This document shows, one piece after another, positions 1-11,727 of a stretch of 64,000 nt of DNA (positions are counted from its first letter, which is position 1; the number at the start of each line of letters is the position of its first letter). This stretch comes from Triticum aestivum (taxonomy: Eukaryota; Streptophyta; Magnoliopsida; Poales; Poaceae): NCBI RefSeq assembly GCF_018294505.1, contig NC_057801.1:433230741-433294740 (forward strand). The letters are read 5' to 3'. The translations under genes were made by a program, and so were the position numbers. Below the pieces are notes generated by a model. It saw only the letters and a list, made by a program, of their open reading frames with translations. It was not told the DNA's origin and did not search any database.

Positions 1-1128
1 TTCCCACTAGTATATGAAAGTCATAACTCAGGAGAATCTCTATATGAAGAACCATGGTGCTACTCTGAAGCACAAGTGTGGTAAAAGGATAGTAACATTG
101 ACCCTTCTCCCTTTTCCTCTCATTTTTTTTGTTTTTTGTTGGGCTCTTTTGGCCTCTCTTTTTTTATGGTAAGTCCAAAGACTCATCTCGACTTGTGGGG
201 GATCCATTATCTCCATCATCCTTTTTTCTCACGGGGATAATGCTCTAATGCTGATCATCGCACTTTTATTTACTTACAACTTGATAAAATTGATACAAGA
301 TGGCTTTATATGAATGCCTCTGGCAGTGTACCAGGATGTGCAATGATCTAGCGTAACATGTATAACAATGATGAACGGTGGTTGTCCCACAAATATCATG
401 TCAGCTCTATATGATCATGCAAAGCAATATGACAATGAGCTCACAAGTCATGTATATGATGATGATGGAAGTTGCATGGCAATATATCTCGGAATGGCTA
501 TGGAAATGCCATGATAGGTAGGTAGAGTGGTTGTTTCGAGGAAGATATAAAGAGTCTTATGTGTGATAGAGTGTATCATATCACGGGGTTTGGATGCACC
601 AACGAAGTTTGCACCAACTCCGAGGTGAGAAAGGGAATGCATCGTACCGAAGAGGCTAGCAATATGTGGAAGGATGAGAGAGCGTGTAATCGATGGACTC
701 ACATTAGTCATGAAGAACTCATATACTTATTGTGAAAGTTTATTAGCCCTCGAAGCAAAGTACTACTTGCATGCCCCTAGGGGGATAGATTGGAAGGAAA
801 ATAGCATCTCTCGTCCTCGGCCGCCACTCATAAGGTAGACACTCAATAATAAATCATGCTCCAAATTCATCCAAAAACTAGAGACAATACGTGCATGCTT
901 CGAGAATCACAAACTTTAATATCGATATTTTTACTAAACCACAATCATCCACTAGTACACCCACATATTGCCATCTTAATATCGCAAAACTATTGCGGGG
1001 AATCAAACATATCATATTCAGTGATCTACAAGTTATATGTAGGATTTTATGACTAGCCATGTGAATGACCTATTCCTGTTGACTCTCTAAACATATCATA
1101 TTCAGTGATCTACAAGTTATATGTAGAA
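1..1128 (-). repeat. Antisense 3' non-coding fragment of an Athila-type gypsy element
   Basis: Read on the minus strand, this stretch is collinear with the 3' non-coding region of the Athila-type element at 5332-25119. Bases 1-700 match the complement of about 22350-22850, and about 680-1128 match the complement of 10260-10832. It is therefore a truncated copy of the same or a close family in opposite orientation. No coding capacity is seen. The copy is cut at about 1128-1135, where a gypsy LTR begins. Confidence 0.75.
1005..1126. repeat. Pair of 38-bp direct repeats
   Basis: A 38-bp unit at 1005-1042 recurs at 1089-1126, identical by eye, with an 84-bp period. The second copy ends at the junction with the next repeat element. 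A local duplication made during insertion or repair is the simplest reading. Confidence 0.8.
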
Positions 1129-1354
1129 CTACTGTGGTGTTGTTGTTTTGTGTAGAAATAAAATTTCTCGAATTGACCCAAAAAAATTTGACGATATTTT
1201 TGGAACATAAGAGACCTCCGAAGCTTCGAAGGAGTACCAGAAGACCCACGAGGAGGTGACAAGGTATCTAGGCGCGACCGGGGGGTGGTCGTGCCAAGGT
1301 ACCTTGTGGGGCCCTCGTGACTCCTTTTCTCGTGATTCCAAGGCTGAAAATTCC

Positions 1355-1362
1355 TATAAATA
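1355..1362 (+). promoter_or_regulatory. TATA box of LTR family A
   Basis: TATAAATA lies downstream of a GC-rich stretch and upstream of a CT-rich leader, the usual U3/R layout of these LTRs. Confidence 0.5.
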
Positions 1363-1571
1363 TAGAATCCCCCTAAAGTTAACCTAGAACTTTGACTCTG
1401 CCGCCGCAAGCCTCTTTACCAAAGAGAGCCCATATGGAGCCTGTTCTGGCACCTTGCCGCAGGGGGAAATCATCACCAGAGGCCATCTTCATCATCCCAG
1501 CCGTCTCCATGACGAGGAGGGAGTAGTTCACCCTCGAGGCCGAGGGCATGTGCTAGCAGCTATGTGTTTGA

Positions 1572-1583
1572 TCTCTCTCTCTC

Positions 1584-1616
<33 letters not shown>
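1572..1616. repeat. (TC)n microsatellite
   Basis: An uninterrupted TC-rich tract with three TCGC interruptions, inside the transcribed part of LTR A. Confidence 0.95.
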
Positions 1617-2666
1617 TGTGTTCTTGATTTGGCACGATCTTGATGTACCACGAGCTTTGTTAATATAGTTGGATCATATGGTGTTTCTCCCTTTCTATCT
1701 TGTTGTGATGAATTGAGTTTTTACCTTTGAGGTTTCGTTATTATCGGATTGAATACTTTATTGGATTTGAGAACACTTGATGTATGTCTTGCATGTAGAT
1801 ACCCGTGGGGACAATGGAGTGTTCTATTGATTCAGTTGATATATGTTTTGGCAATCAACTTGCGTATTACTGCGGTGACATAGGGGTTGATGCATGTTTT
1901 CGTCCTACTTTCTCCGGTAGAAACTTTGGGGCACTATTTGAAGTTCTTTGTGTTGGATTGAATATTATGAATCTGAAGTTGTTTGATGCATATCGAATAA
2001 TCATCTCACGGATACTTGTGGTGACATTGGAGTATCAAGGTGACATTAGAGTTGGTTAATGTGTATCATATGGTGTTATTTTAGTATGAACTCTAGGGAT
2101 GTTTGTGACACTTATAAGAATAGCTCAATAGATCAATCAGAAAGGATAACTTTCATGTGGTTTACTGGTTACAACAATTTCTTCTTATGTTCTCTGCTTG
2201 ATAAGAACTTTGGAGTGATTCTTTGTCGCATGTTGAGGGATTGTTATATGATTCAATTATGTTAGCACTGTTGAGAGATTGCACTAGTGAAAGTATGAAC
2301 CTTAGGCCTTGTTTCTAAGAATTGCAATATCGTTTGTGCTCACTTCTGTTCCTTGCTACCTTGCTGTTTTTATATTTTCATATTACAAAAACATATGTCT
2401 ACTATCTATACTACACTTGTACCACCATCTCTTCACCGAACTAGTGCACCTATACAATTTAGCATTGTATTTGGTGTGTTGGGGACACAAGAGATTTATT
2501 GTTTTTGATTGTAGGGTTTTTGAGAGAGACCATCTTCATCCTACGCCTCCCACAGATTGATAAACCTTAGGTCATCCATTGGAGGGGAAATTGTTGTTGT
2601 CCTAATAAACTTTGCGCTTGGAGGCCCAAGACGAGTCTACAAGAATAAGTTGTGTAGTAGACATCA

Positions 2667-3759
2667 AGTATCCGCAACTACTAAAGATCATTAAGGTAAA
2701 ACCCAACCATAGCATTAAGTATAAAGTCCCATTTACTCCCATACACAATAATCCCCTTACTCGGGTTTAAGCTTTTGTCACTCTCGCAACCCAATATTAG
2801 AGAATCATGAACATATTGCAACACCCTATGACGGTAATCCCACATGCTTGCGCGACGCGGAGGGCTCCATAGGATAGCACCATATCAACATACAACTCAT
2901 AGCAATCACACCATACCACAATTAACCCGTAGGAGAAAATAAATCTACTCAAACATCATAGGATGGCAACACATCATTGGATAATAATATGTGGCACAAA
3001 TCACCATGTTTAAGTAGAAATTACAGCGGGGAGAAGAGGTGTTATACCGCTGCATAGAGGGCGAGAGAATAGGTGTTGACAGTGGTGAAGTTGTTGGTGT
3101 AGATCACCATCACAATGGTTCCCTAGGTGACACTCCGGCACCATTGGAAGAGAGGGGGGAGAGCTCCCCTCCTTATTCTTGCTTGGCCTCCCCCTAGATG
3201 GGAGGAGGGTTTCCCCTCTAGTCCTTGGCCACCATAGCTCCCGGAGGGCAGGAGCCCCTCCAATATTGGGTCTCTCTCTCTATTTCTCTTGTGTTTCACA
3301 TTCCTGTTTTCTTGCCCTTCACCGTTTCTTATATTCCCGGACATCCATTACTCCCATTGGGCTAAAATTTTCACACGATTTTTATCTGGATATTAGCTTC
3401 ATAGCGGTCAAAGAACACCTCCAGCCGACTTAAGAGGTGGCCAAAAGCTGACCGTCACGCCCTAGGGTATGGGGCATGCCATGTGAGCTTGTGGGCCCCT
3501 CGATCATCATCACACGTCTATTATTTTTCTCCAAGATCACATATATTCCAATAAAATCTCCATAAAATTTGATCACATTTGGACCTCATTTGATATGGAT
3601 TTTCCATGAAACACAAAACATGCAACAAACAGGAACTAGGACTGGGCACTGGATCAATATGTTAGTCCAAGAAAATCATGTAAATTGTTGCCAAAAGTAT
3701 GTGGAAGTTACAAAATAATGGCATGAAACAATAAAAAATAATAGGATGAAGACGTACCA
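2667..3759 (-). repeat. Antisense gypsy LTR (family C), partial
   Basis: On the minus strand this is the same LTR family as 63358-64000: blocks at 3120-3280 and 3590-3759 align by eye with the complement of 63358-64000. Its right terminus reads GACGTACCA at 3751-3759, a mutated form of the usual ACGTATCA end. The left part is cut by LTR A at 2666. It appears to have inserted into LTR family B, which resumes at 3760. Confidence 0.7.
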
Positions 3760-4864
3760 GGACACCAGAGAGCCACTAGCTTAGGGGGCGCGACCCAGGC
3801 TTGTGCGACAATCAGGCCTCCGTTGACCCTACCTCCAACTCCATAATTACTGTCTCGCGGAAAAAATCAAAGAGAAAGAATCATTGCATTTTATGATACG
3901 GAGCCGCCACCACCTCCTGTTCTTTACTGAGAGGGCTGATCTGGAGTCTGTTCGGGGATCCGGAGAGGGGGATTCATTGTTGTCGTCATCTTCAACCCTT
4001 CTCCATCAACAATTCGATGATGCTCACCACTGGGAGTGAGTAATTCCTTCATAAGCTCGCTGGACGGTGATGGGGTTGGATGAGATTTGTCATGTAATTG
4101 ATGTTGATATGATGTTGCTATGCTTAATGCTTGTCACTAGGGCCCGAGTGTCGTGACTTTAAATCTGAACCTATTATGTTTTCATGAATATAAATGAGTT
4201 TTGGATCCTATCTTGCAAGTTGTATGCAGCTACTATGTGTTATGATTTGCAGACTCTAAAGTGACAATAATTGGGATTCACTTCGATGATGATCGTAGTA
4301 TGAGGAGTTCATGTATTCATTTAGTGTTAATGCTTTGTTCCGTTTCTCTACAAAAGGAGGCCTTAATATCCATTAGATTTCCTTATGGACCCCGCTGCCA
4401 CGGGGGTAGGACAAAAGAAATTATGCAAGTTCTTATTATAAGCACGTATGACTACATACAGAATACATGCCTACATTGAATTGATGAATTGGAGCTATTG
4501 TGTATTGCTGTACGTTGTGACTGTTATATGATGAATATCATCCAACACAAATATCCATTGTTGATCCAATGTCTATGTTGTTCACATACTGATCTTTGCT
4601 AAGTTACTGTTGCTGCTGCTATTACCATGACTACAAAATAGCTACAATTACTATTTCTGTTACTTTTGCTACTATCAAAACCATCAAACTACTATGCTAC
4701 TAAACACTTTGCTATAGAGATATTAATTTCCAGGTGTGGCTGAATTGGCAACTCAACTTCTAAGGCTCATAAACATTCTTTGGCTCCCCTTGTGTCGAAT
4801 CAATAAATTGGGTGAAATACTACCCTCGAAGACTGTCGCGATCCTCTATACTTGTTGGTTATCA
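3760..4864 (+). repeat. Gypsy LTR (family B), 5' truncated
   Basis: Forward copy of the LTR found antisense at 42937-43537 plus 58141-58938; for example 3880-4220 aligns with the complement of 58200-58560, and 4730-4864 with the complement of 42937-43090. The 3' terminus GGTTATCA ends at 4864 and coding sequence of another element follows at once, so this is a 3' or solo LTR. The first few hundred bases are replaced by LTR C. Confidence 0.75.
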
Positions 4865-5326
4865 CGCGTTTCAAGGGAAGCTCAAGCGGGTGGTCGAAAA
4901 GGGTATCAAGCTGGTGGACGTGGTTCACGTCATGTTCCACCATCATGTCCTTCCTCTTCACCTTAGGGCCAACCTGATGTGGCGTTACAATCCCGAGGAC
5001 GAGGCGACCATGCGCCATTTCTATCGCTCCAACCTCACCGGGTTGTGGTCGTCGCTGTTCTATGCGACTAAGAACACCTTCCCCGAGAAGGAGGAGGATC
5101 TTGGCTTCAGTCACAAAAATAGTCCAGTCGAGCTAACTTTGTACACAACACCACTTGTGTTTAATCATTCTTTTAACACCAATGATTATCAATGAAGTCA
5201 TCAGCTTGACACTTTTATGATTAGACCTAGCACGTCAAGGACCAAAAGATGGAGTCTCCTACTCCATTGCCCGAGGAACCTCGAACCCCTCAGCTCGAAG
5301 AGCTCTTGGCCAAGAAACCATACGTG
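4865..5326 (+). pseudogene. 'Putative gypsy type transposon' (PF04195-like) coding relic, 5' part
   Basis: The frame open from about 4867 to 5120 encodes a segment with HVMFHHHVLPL, NLMWRYNPEDEATMRHFY and a following LWSSLF. I recognise it as the N-terminal domain of the plant 'putative gypsy type transposon' family (Transposase_28, PF04195), a gag-like ORF of some grass gypsy elements. A weak intron follows, with a plausible acceptor near 5225. A second exon (from about 5240) reads in another frame up to the insertion point at 5331. The reading frame then continues in register at 25120 across the 19.8-kb insertion. The 5' end is lost to LTR B. Function in the host: none expected. Confidence 0.65.
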
Positions 5327-5331
5327 GTTCC
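5327..5331. other. Target-site duplication GTTCC, left copy
   Basis: GTTCC precedes the first base of the Athila-type LTR and recurs at 25120-25124 directly after its last base. This fixes both ends of the element. Confidence 0.95.
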
Positions 5332-6908
5332 TGATACGTCTCAAACGTATCTATAATTTTTTATTGTTCCATGCTATTATATTACCCGTTTTGGATGTTT
5401 ATGGGCTTTACTTTACACTTTTATATCATTTTTTGGACTAACCTACTAACTGGATTCCCAGCCCGGATTGCTGTTTTTTTGCCTATTTCAGTGTTTCAAA
5501 GAAAAGGAATATCAAACGGAGTCCAAACGGAATGAAACCTTCGGGGGAGATTTTTTTGGAACAAACGCAATCCAAGAGACTTGGAGTGGACGCCAAGAAG
5601 CAGCCGAGGCGGCCACAAGGGTGCAAGGCGCGCCCTAGGGTGGTGGGCGCGTCCCCCACCCTCGTGGGCCCCTTGTGGCTCCCCTGACCGACCTCCTTTG
5701 CCTATATATAACTATGTACCCCGAAAACATCCAGGAGCACCACGAAACCCTATTTCCATCGCGGCAGCCTTCTGTATCCGCGAGATCCCATCTGGGATCC
5801 TTCGCCGGTGCTCCGCTGGAGGGGGAATCAATCACGGAGGGCTTCTACATCAACACCATAGCCTCTCTGATGAGTTGTGAGTAGTTTACCACAGACCTTC
5901 GGGTCCATAGTTATTAGCTAGATGACTTCTTCTCTCTCTTTGAATCTCAATACAAAGAGTGTCCTCGATCTTCTTGGAGATCTATTCGATGTAACTCTTT
6001 TTGCGGTGTGTTTGTCGAGATCCGATGAATTGTGGGTTTATGATCAAGTTTATCTATGAGAAATATTTGAATCTCCTCTGAATTCTTTTATGTATGATTG
6101 CTTATCTTTGCAAGTCTCTTCGAATTATCAGTTTTGTTTGGCCTACTAGATTCATCTTTCTTGCAATGGGAGAAGTGCTTAGATTTGGGTTCAATCTTGC
6201 GGTGTCCTTTCCCAGCGACAGCAAGGGAAACAAGGCACGTACTGTATAGTTCCCATCGAGGATAAAAATATGGGGTTTATATCATATTGTTTGAGTTTAT
6301 CCCTCTACATCATGTCATTTTGCCTAATGCGTTACTTTGTTCTTATGAACTTAATACTCTAGATGCATGGTGGATAGTAGTCGATGTGTGGAGTAATTGT
6401 AGTAGATGCAGGCAGGATTCGATCTACTTGTCATGGTTTTGATGCCTATATACATGATCATGCCTAGATATTCTCATAACTATGCACTTTTCTATCAATT
6501 GCTCGACAGTAATTTGTTCACCCACTGTAATACTTATGCTATCTTGAGAGAAGCCACTAGTGAAACCTATGGCCCCCGGGTCTATCTTCTATCATATAAG
6601 TTTCCAATCTACTTTATTTTTCAATCTTTACTTTCCAATCTATATCATAAAAATACCAAACATATTTATCTTATCTTATTATCTCTATCGGATCTCACTT
6701 TCGCAAGTGGCCGTGAAGGGATTGACAACTCCTTTATCGCGTTGGTGGCGAGGTTCTTGTTTGTTTGTGTAGGTACGAGAGACTTGCATGGAGCCTCCTA
6801 CTGGATTGATACCTTGGTTCTCAAAAACTGAGGGAAATACTTATGCTACTTTGCTGCATCACCCTTTCCTCTTCAAGGGAAAACCAACGCAGTGCTCAAG
6901 AGGTAGCA
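5332..6908 (+). repeat. 5' LTR of the Athila-type element
   Basis: 1577 bp, beginning TGATACGTCTCAAACG and ending AGGTAGCA. It aligns along its length with 23513-25119, which is 30 bp longer mainly because of an extra inverted repeat before the TATA box. Confidence 0.95.
5703..5710 (+). promoter_or_regulatory. TATA box, 5' LTR
   Basis: TATATATA follows a GC-rich block of GGCGCGCC-type motifs; the sister LTR has the same box at 23915-23922. Confidence 0.55.
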
Positions 6909-6919
6909 AGAAGGATTTC

Positions 6920-6936
6920 TGGAGCCATTGCCGGGG
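6920..6936 (+). other. Primer-binding site, tRNA-Asp type
   Basis: TGGAGCCATTGCCGGGG starts 11 bp after the 5' LTR. It matches the complement of the plant tRNA-Asp 3' end (from memory) at 15 of 17 positions. Athila elements are known to use tRNA-Asp, which supports the lineage call. Confidence 0.75.
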
Positions 6937-7133
6937 AGGTCTTCGCTCAAGTGAAGACATACCAAGTACCCATCACAAACTCTTCTCCCTCGCATTACAT
7001 TATTTGCCATTTGCCTCTCGTTTTCCTCTCCCCCACTTCACCCTTGCCGTTTTATTCGCCCTCTCTTTCCCGTTCGCCTTCTCTTTTTTGCTTGCCTCTT
7101 GTGTGCTTGTGTGTTAGATTGCTTGTCACAAGA

Positions 7134-8394
7134 GCTCAAGATAATACTAAATTGTGTGACTTTTCCAATACCAACAATAATGATTTCCTTAGTACTCTGA
7201 TTTCTCCTCTTAATGATGCTGAATCTTGTGAAATCAATGCTGCTTTGTTGAATCTTGTCATGAAAGATCAATTCTCCGGCCTTCCTAGTGAAGATGTCGC
7301 TACTCATCTAAACAACTTTGTTGATTTGTGTGAAATGCAAAAGAAGAAAGACATGGATAATGATATTGTTAAATTGAAGCTATTTCCGTTTTTGCTTAGA
7401 GATCGTGCTAAAACTTGGTTTTCGTCTTTGCCTAAAAATAGTATTGATTCATGGAATAAGTGCAAATATGCTTTTATCTCTAAGTATATTCCTCCCGCTA
7501 AGATCATCTCTCTTAGAAACGATATTATGAATTTTAAGCAACTAGATCATGAGCATGTTACCCAATCTTGGGAGTGGATGAAATTAATGGTTTGCAATTG
7601 CCCTACACATGGTTTGATTTTTTTATGCCGGATTGAATTTTGCTTTTAGAAACCTTTTAGATTCGGCCGCGGGAGGCACTTTTATGGAAATCACTTTAGG
7701 AGAAGCTACCAAACTCCTAGATAATATTATGGATAATTATTCTCAATGGCACACCGAAAGATCTACTAGTAAAAAAGTTCATGCTATAGAAGAGATTAAT
7801 GTTTTGAGTGGAAAGATGGATGAACTTATGAAATTTTTTGCTACTAAGAGTGCTCCTATTGATCCCAATGATATGCCTTTCTCTACTTTGATTGAGAATA
7901 ATAATGAATATATGGATGTGAATTTTATTGGTAGGAATAATTTTGGTAACAATGCGTATAGAGGAAACTTTAATCCTAGGCCGTTTCCTAGTAATTCCTC
8001 TAATAATTATAGTAATTCTCACAACAATTCTTATGGAAATTTTAATAATATGCCCTCTGATTTTGAGATTAGTGTTAAAGAATTTATGAATTCTCAAAAG
8101 AATTTCAATGCTTTGCTTGAAGAAAAATTGCTTAAAGTTGATGAATTGGCTAGGAACGTGGATAGAATTTCTCTTGACGTTGATTCTTTGAAACTTAGAT
8201 CTATTCCACCTAAGCATGATATCAATGAGTCTCTCAAAGCCATGAGAATTTCCATTGATGAGTGCAAAGAAAGAACCGCTAGGATGCGTGCTAAGAAAGA
8301 TTGCTTTGTAAGAGTGTGTTCTTCTAGTTTTCATGATAATAATGGTGAAGATCTAAAAGTGAATGATGTGTCTCCTATTATATCTTTGTTTTGA
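7134..8394 (+). pseudogene. gag of the Athila-type element, frameshifted
   Basis: Structural capsid protein of the element. The first part (about 7134-7615) carries the retrotransposon gag core, with a helix-rich region and motifs such as LFPFLLRDRAKTWF and SWNKCKYAFISKY (PF03732-like). At a run of T near 7617-7624 the frame shifts by one base. The rest reads on from 7633 as an Asn/Ser-rich linker and a coiled-coil-like C-terminal part, and ends at TGA 8392-8394. No good start codon precedes the conserved region: the only upstream in-frame ATG lies in the LTR, so the original start seems lost. No CCHC zinc knuckle is seen, which fits Athila-like gag. Protease follows in the same frame after the single stop. 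Confidence 0.8.
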
Positions 8395-8397
8395 AAT

Positions 8398-9191
8398 ATG
8401 AATCTTGATAACGATGGGACTGGAGATGAGTCAAATTTAGTTAAAAGGCGTCCCAATGATTCGGAGTTTTTAGATCTTGATGCTAAATTTGGTAAAAGTG
8501 GGATTGGAGAGATCAAAACTTTACATAGCAATGAACCCACTATTTTGGATTTCAAGGAATTTAATTATTATAATTTTTATTTAATAGATTGTATTTCCTT
8601 GTTGCAATCCGTGTTAAATTCTCCTCATGCTTATAGTCAAAATAAAGCTTTTACCAAACATATCGTTGATGCTTCGATGCAATCTTATGAAGAAAAACTT
8701 GAATTGGAAGTTTCTATCCCTAGAAAACTTTATGATGAGTGGGAACCTACTATTAAAATTAAAATTAAAGATCATGACTGCTATGCTTTGTGTGATTTGG
8801 GTGCTAGTGTTTCCATGATTCCAAAAACCTTATGCGATGTGCTAGGTTTCCATGATTTTGATGATTGCTCTTTAAACTTGCACCTTGCAGATTCCACCAT
8901 TAAAAAACCTATGGGAATGATTAATGATGTTCTTATTGTTGCCAATAGGAATTATGTGCCCGTAGATTTTATTGTTCTTGATATAGATTGCAATCTTTCA
9001 TGTCCTATTATCCTTGGTAGACCTTTCCTTAGAACGATTGGTGCAATTATTGATATGAAGGAAGCAAATATTAGATTTCAATTTCCATTAAGGAAGGCAT
9101 GGAACACTTTCCTAGAAATAAAATCAAATTACCTTATGAATCTATTATGAGAGCCACTTATGAATTGAATACCAAAGATGGCAATACTTAG
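8398..9191 (+). pseudogene. Retroviral-type aspartic protease of the Athila-type element
   Basis: It would cleave the gag polyprotein. Translation from 8398 is open to 9150. It contains the active-site motif CDLGASVSMIP (catalytic Asp at codon 8794-8796, residue 133 of this ORF), the flap-side strand LHLADSTIKKPMG, and the C-terminal CPIILGRPFLRTIGA motif typical of plant gypsy proteases. A one-base slip near 9085-9092 moves the last 30 or so residues to another frame, which ends at TAG 9189-9191. The preceding gag shares its frame and is separated only by TGA 8392-8394. No RT follows. Confidence 0.85.
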
Positions 9192-9853
9192 ATCTATTCT
9201 CGCTTTTATGCCTAGCTAGGGGCGTTAAACGATAGCGCTTGTTGGGAGGCAAGCCAATTTTATTTTTGTTCCTTGATTTTTGTTCCTGTTTAGTAATAAA
9301 TAATTAATCCAGCCTATGTTAGATATGGTTTTATGCTTTAATTAGTGTTTGTGCCAAGTAGAACCTATAGGATCATCTTGGGTGAAAGTTAATTTGATCT
9401 TGCTGAAAAACAGAAACTTTTGCACGCAAGAGAATAATTTTAATAAATCACAGAAACGTGATTTTTTAGTTTATTCTTTTTGAACTAGATCAATACACAA
9501 ATTTACTAGGATTTCCTATTTTGGTAGGATTTTTAGAGTTCCATAAGTATTCGAAAGTTGCAGATTGCTACAGGCTGTTCTGTTTTTGACAGATTCTGTT
9601 TTTCGTGTGTTGTTTGCTTATTTTTGATGAATCTATGGCTAGTATCGGGGGGTATGAACCATAGATAAGTTGGAATACAGTAAGTTTAACACCAATATAA
9701 ATAAATAATGAGTTCATTACAGTACCTTAAGTGGTGGTTTTTATTTCTTGCACTAACAGAGCTTATGCGATTTTCTGTTGAGTTTTGTGTTGTGAAGTTT
9801 TTAAGTTTAGGATAAGGATTTGATGGACTATGGAATAAGAAGTTGCAAGAGCC

Positions 9854-9868
9854 TAAGCTTGGGGATGC
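9854..9868 (+). promoter_or_regulatory. Internal copy of the polypurine tract (1)
   Basis: TAAGCTTGGGGATGC, identical to the 15 bases at 23497-23511 that sit just before the 3' LTR. Confidence 0.8.
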
Positions 9869-9907
9869 CCATGGCACCCCAAGATAATTCAAGGACAACC
9901 AAAATCC

Positions 9908-9922
9908 TAAGCTTGGGGATGC
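9908..9922 (+). promoter_or_regulatory. Internal copy of the polypurine tract (2)
   Basis: A second exact TAAGCTTGGGGATGC, 54 bp after the first. Its position, between coding region and 3' LTR, resembles an accessory plus-strand primer, but that role is inference. Confidence 0.8.
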
Positions 9923-10832
9923 CCCGGAAAGCATCCCCTCTTTCGTCTTCATCTATCGATAACTTTACTTGGAGCTATATTTTTATTCACCACATGATAT
10001 GTGTTTTGCTTGGAGCGTCTTGTATGATATGAGTCTTTGCTTTTTAGTTTACCACAATCATCCTTGCTGTACACACCTTTTGGGATAGACACACATGATT
10101 CGGAATTTATTAGAATACTCTATGTGCTTCACTTATATCTTTTGAGCTAGACAATTTTGCTCTAGTGCTTCACTTATATCTTTTTAGAGCACGACGGTGG
10201 CTTTATTTTGTTGAAATTATTGATCTCTCATGCTTCACTTATATTATTTTTAGAGTCTTCTAGAACAGCATGGTATTTGCTATGGTTATAAAGTTGGTCC
10301 TAGAATGATGAGCATCCAAGTTGGGTATAATAAAAGCTATCATAGAAAGTGCATTGAATGCTATGATCAATTTGATGCTTGATGATGGTTTTGAGGTATG
10401 AGGATGGTAATATTAGAGTCATGCTAGTTGGGTAATTGTGAATTTTAGGAATACTTGTGTTAAAGTCTGTGATTCCCGTAGCATGCATGTATGGTGAACC
10501 GTTATGTGATGAAGTTGGAGCATGATTTATTTATTAATTGTCTTCCTTATGTGTGGAGGTCGGGATCGCATGATGGTTAACTCCTACCAACCCTTCCCCT
10601 AGGATCATGCGTGTAGTACTTTGTTTTGATTACTTGTATATTTTTGCAATAAGTATATGAGTTCTTTATGACTACTGTTGAGTCCATGGATTATACGCAC
10701 TCTCACCCTTCCACCATTGCTAGCCTCTCTTGTGCCGCACAACTTTCGCTGGTACCATATACCCACCTTATACCTTCCTCAAAACAGCCACCATACCTAC
10801 CTATTATGGCATTTCCATAGCCATTCCAAGAT

Positions 10833-10837
10833 ATATT
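10833..10837. other. Target-site duplication ATATT, left copy
   Basis: ATATT before LARD1 recurs at 22346-22350 directly after it. Confidence 0.95.
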
Positions 10838-11697
10838 TGTGCCGCCCCCGATTTAATCGTACACTAATCATACACGCAAATGTGTACGATCAAGATCAGG
10901 GACTCACGGGAAGATATCACAACACAACTCTAAAACATAAATAAGTCATACAAGCATCATAATACAAGCCAGGGGCCTCGAGGGCTCGAATACAAGTGCT
11001 CGATCATAGACGAGTCAGCGGAAGCAACAATATCTGAGTACAGACATAAGTTAAACAAGTTGCCTTAAGAAGGCTAGCACAAACTGGGATACAGATCGAA
11101 AGAGGCGCAGGCCTCCTGCCTGGGATCCTCCTAACTACTCCTGGTCGTCGTCAGCGGGCTGCACGTAGTAGTAGGCGCCTCCGGTGTAGTAGGGGTCGTC
11201 GTCGACGGTGGCGTCTGGCTCCTGGACTCCAGCATCTGGTTGCGACAACCAGAAAGAAAGGAAAGGGGGAAAAAAGGGGGAGAAAGCAACCGTGAGTACT
11301 CATCCAAAGTACTCGCAAGCAAGGAACTACACTACATATGCATGGATATATGTGTAAGGAGGCCATATCAGTGGACTGAACTGCAGAATGCCAGAATAAG
11401 AGGGGGATAGCTAGTCCTATCGAAGACTACGCTTCTGGCAGCCTCCGTCTTGCATCAAGTAGAAGAGAGTAGATCAAAGTCCTCCAAGTAGCATCTCCAA
11501 GTAGCAACTCCAAGTAGCATCTCCAGTAGCATCGCATAGCATAATCCTACCCGACGATCCTCTCCTCGTAACCCTGTGGAAAAGCGATCACCGGGTTGTC
11601 TGTGGAACTTGGAAGGGTATGTTTTATTAAGTATCCGGTTCTAGTTGTCATAAGGTCAAGGTACAACTCCAAGTCGTCCTGTTACCGAAGATCACGG

Positions 11698-11727
11698 CTA
11701 TTCGAATAGATTAACTTCCCTGCAGGG
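11698..11727. promoter_or_regulatory. Conserved double palindrome, LARD1 left LTR
   Basis: CTATTCGAATAG and CCCTGCAGGG, both perfect palindromes, 8 bp apart. The same pair occurs in all four LARD LTRs of the window: 19443-19472, 31091-31122 and 39220-39251. Confidence 0.6.

Larger units (their letters stand above)
1135..2666 (+). repeat. Gypsy LTR (family A), 5' truncated
   Basis: The segment has LTR texture: a TATA box (TATAAATA, 1355-1362), a TC-repeat leader, a long AT-rich transcribed part, and a 3' terminus reading GTTGTGTAGTAGACATCA at 2649-2666. That terminus matches my memory of an abundant Triticeae gypsy LTR whose two ends are inverted copies (TGATGTCTACTAC...). The first 150 bp or so are missing. 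No internal region or second LTR is present, so it is a solo LTR or a fragment. Short ORFs inside it look like chance. Confidence 0.7.
9192..10832 (+). other. Non-coding 3' region of the Athila-type element, first part
   Basis: No ORF with family similarity. Just after the coding end lies GGGCGTTAAACGATAGCGC followed by a small hairpin (GCTTG/CAAGC arms, 9237-9254), which I remember as conserved in grass Athila-type elements. The region holds two exact copies of the element's own polypurine tract (9854-9868 and 9908-9922) and a series of similar CTTCACTTATAT repeats at about 10127-10245. It is interrupted by LARD1 at 10838 and continues at 22351. Confidence 0.75.

Noticed and set aside
1005..1126. 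Spaced direct repeats that might suggest a CRISPR-like array
   Set aside because: Only two copies, in a plant retroelement fragment; a local duplication explains it.
2667..4864. Mirror arrangement of LTR families B and C at both window ends, as if from an inverted duplication
   Set aside because: On the left C sits inside a B LTR; on the right C sits inside the protease gene of B. The insertion points differ, so they are independent events of abundant families.
6843..7133. ATG at 6843 as the gag start
   Set aside because: It lies in the last 70 bp of the LTR and upstream of the primer site, and the residues up to about 7133 are Ser/Leu/Pro-rich leader translation unlike gag.
7717..8334. 205-codon antisense ORF
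   Set aside because: It is the shadow of the AT-rich gag frame on the opposite strand, with Ile/Lys/Arg-biased composition and no motif.
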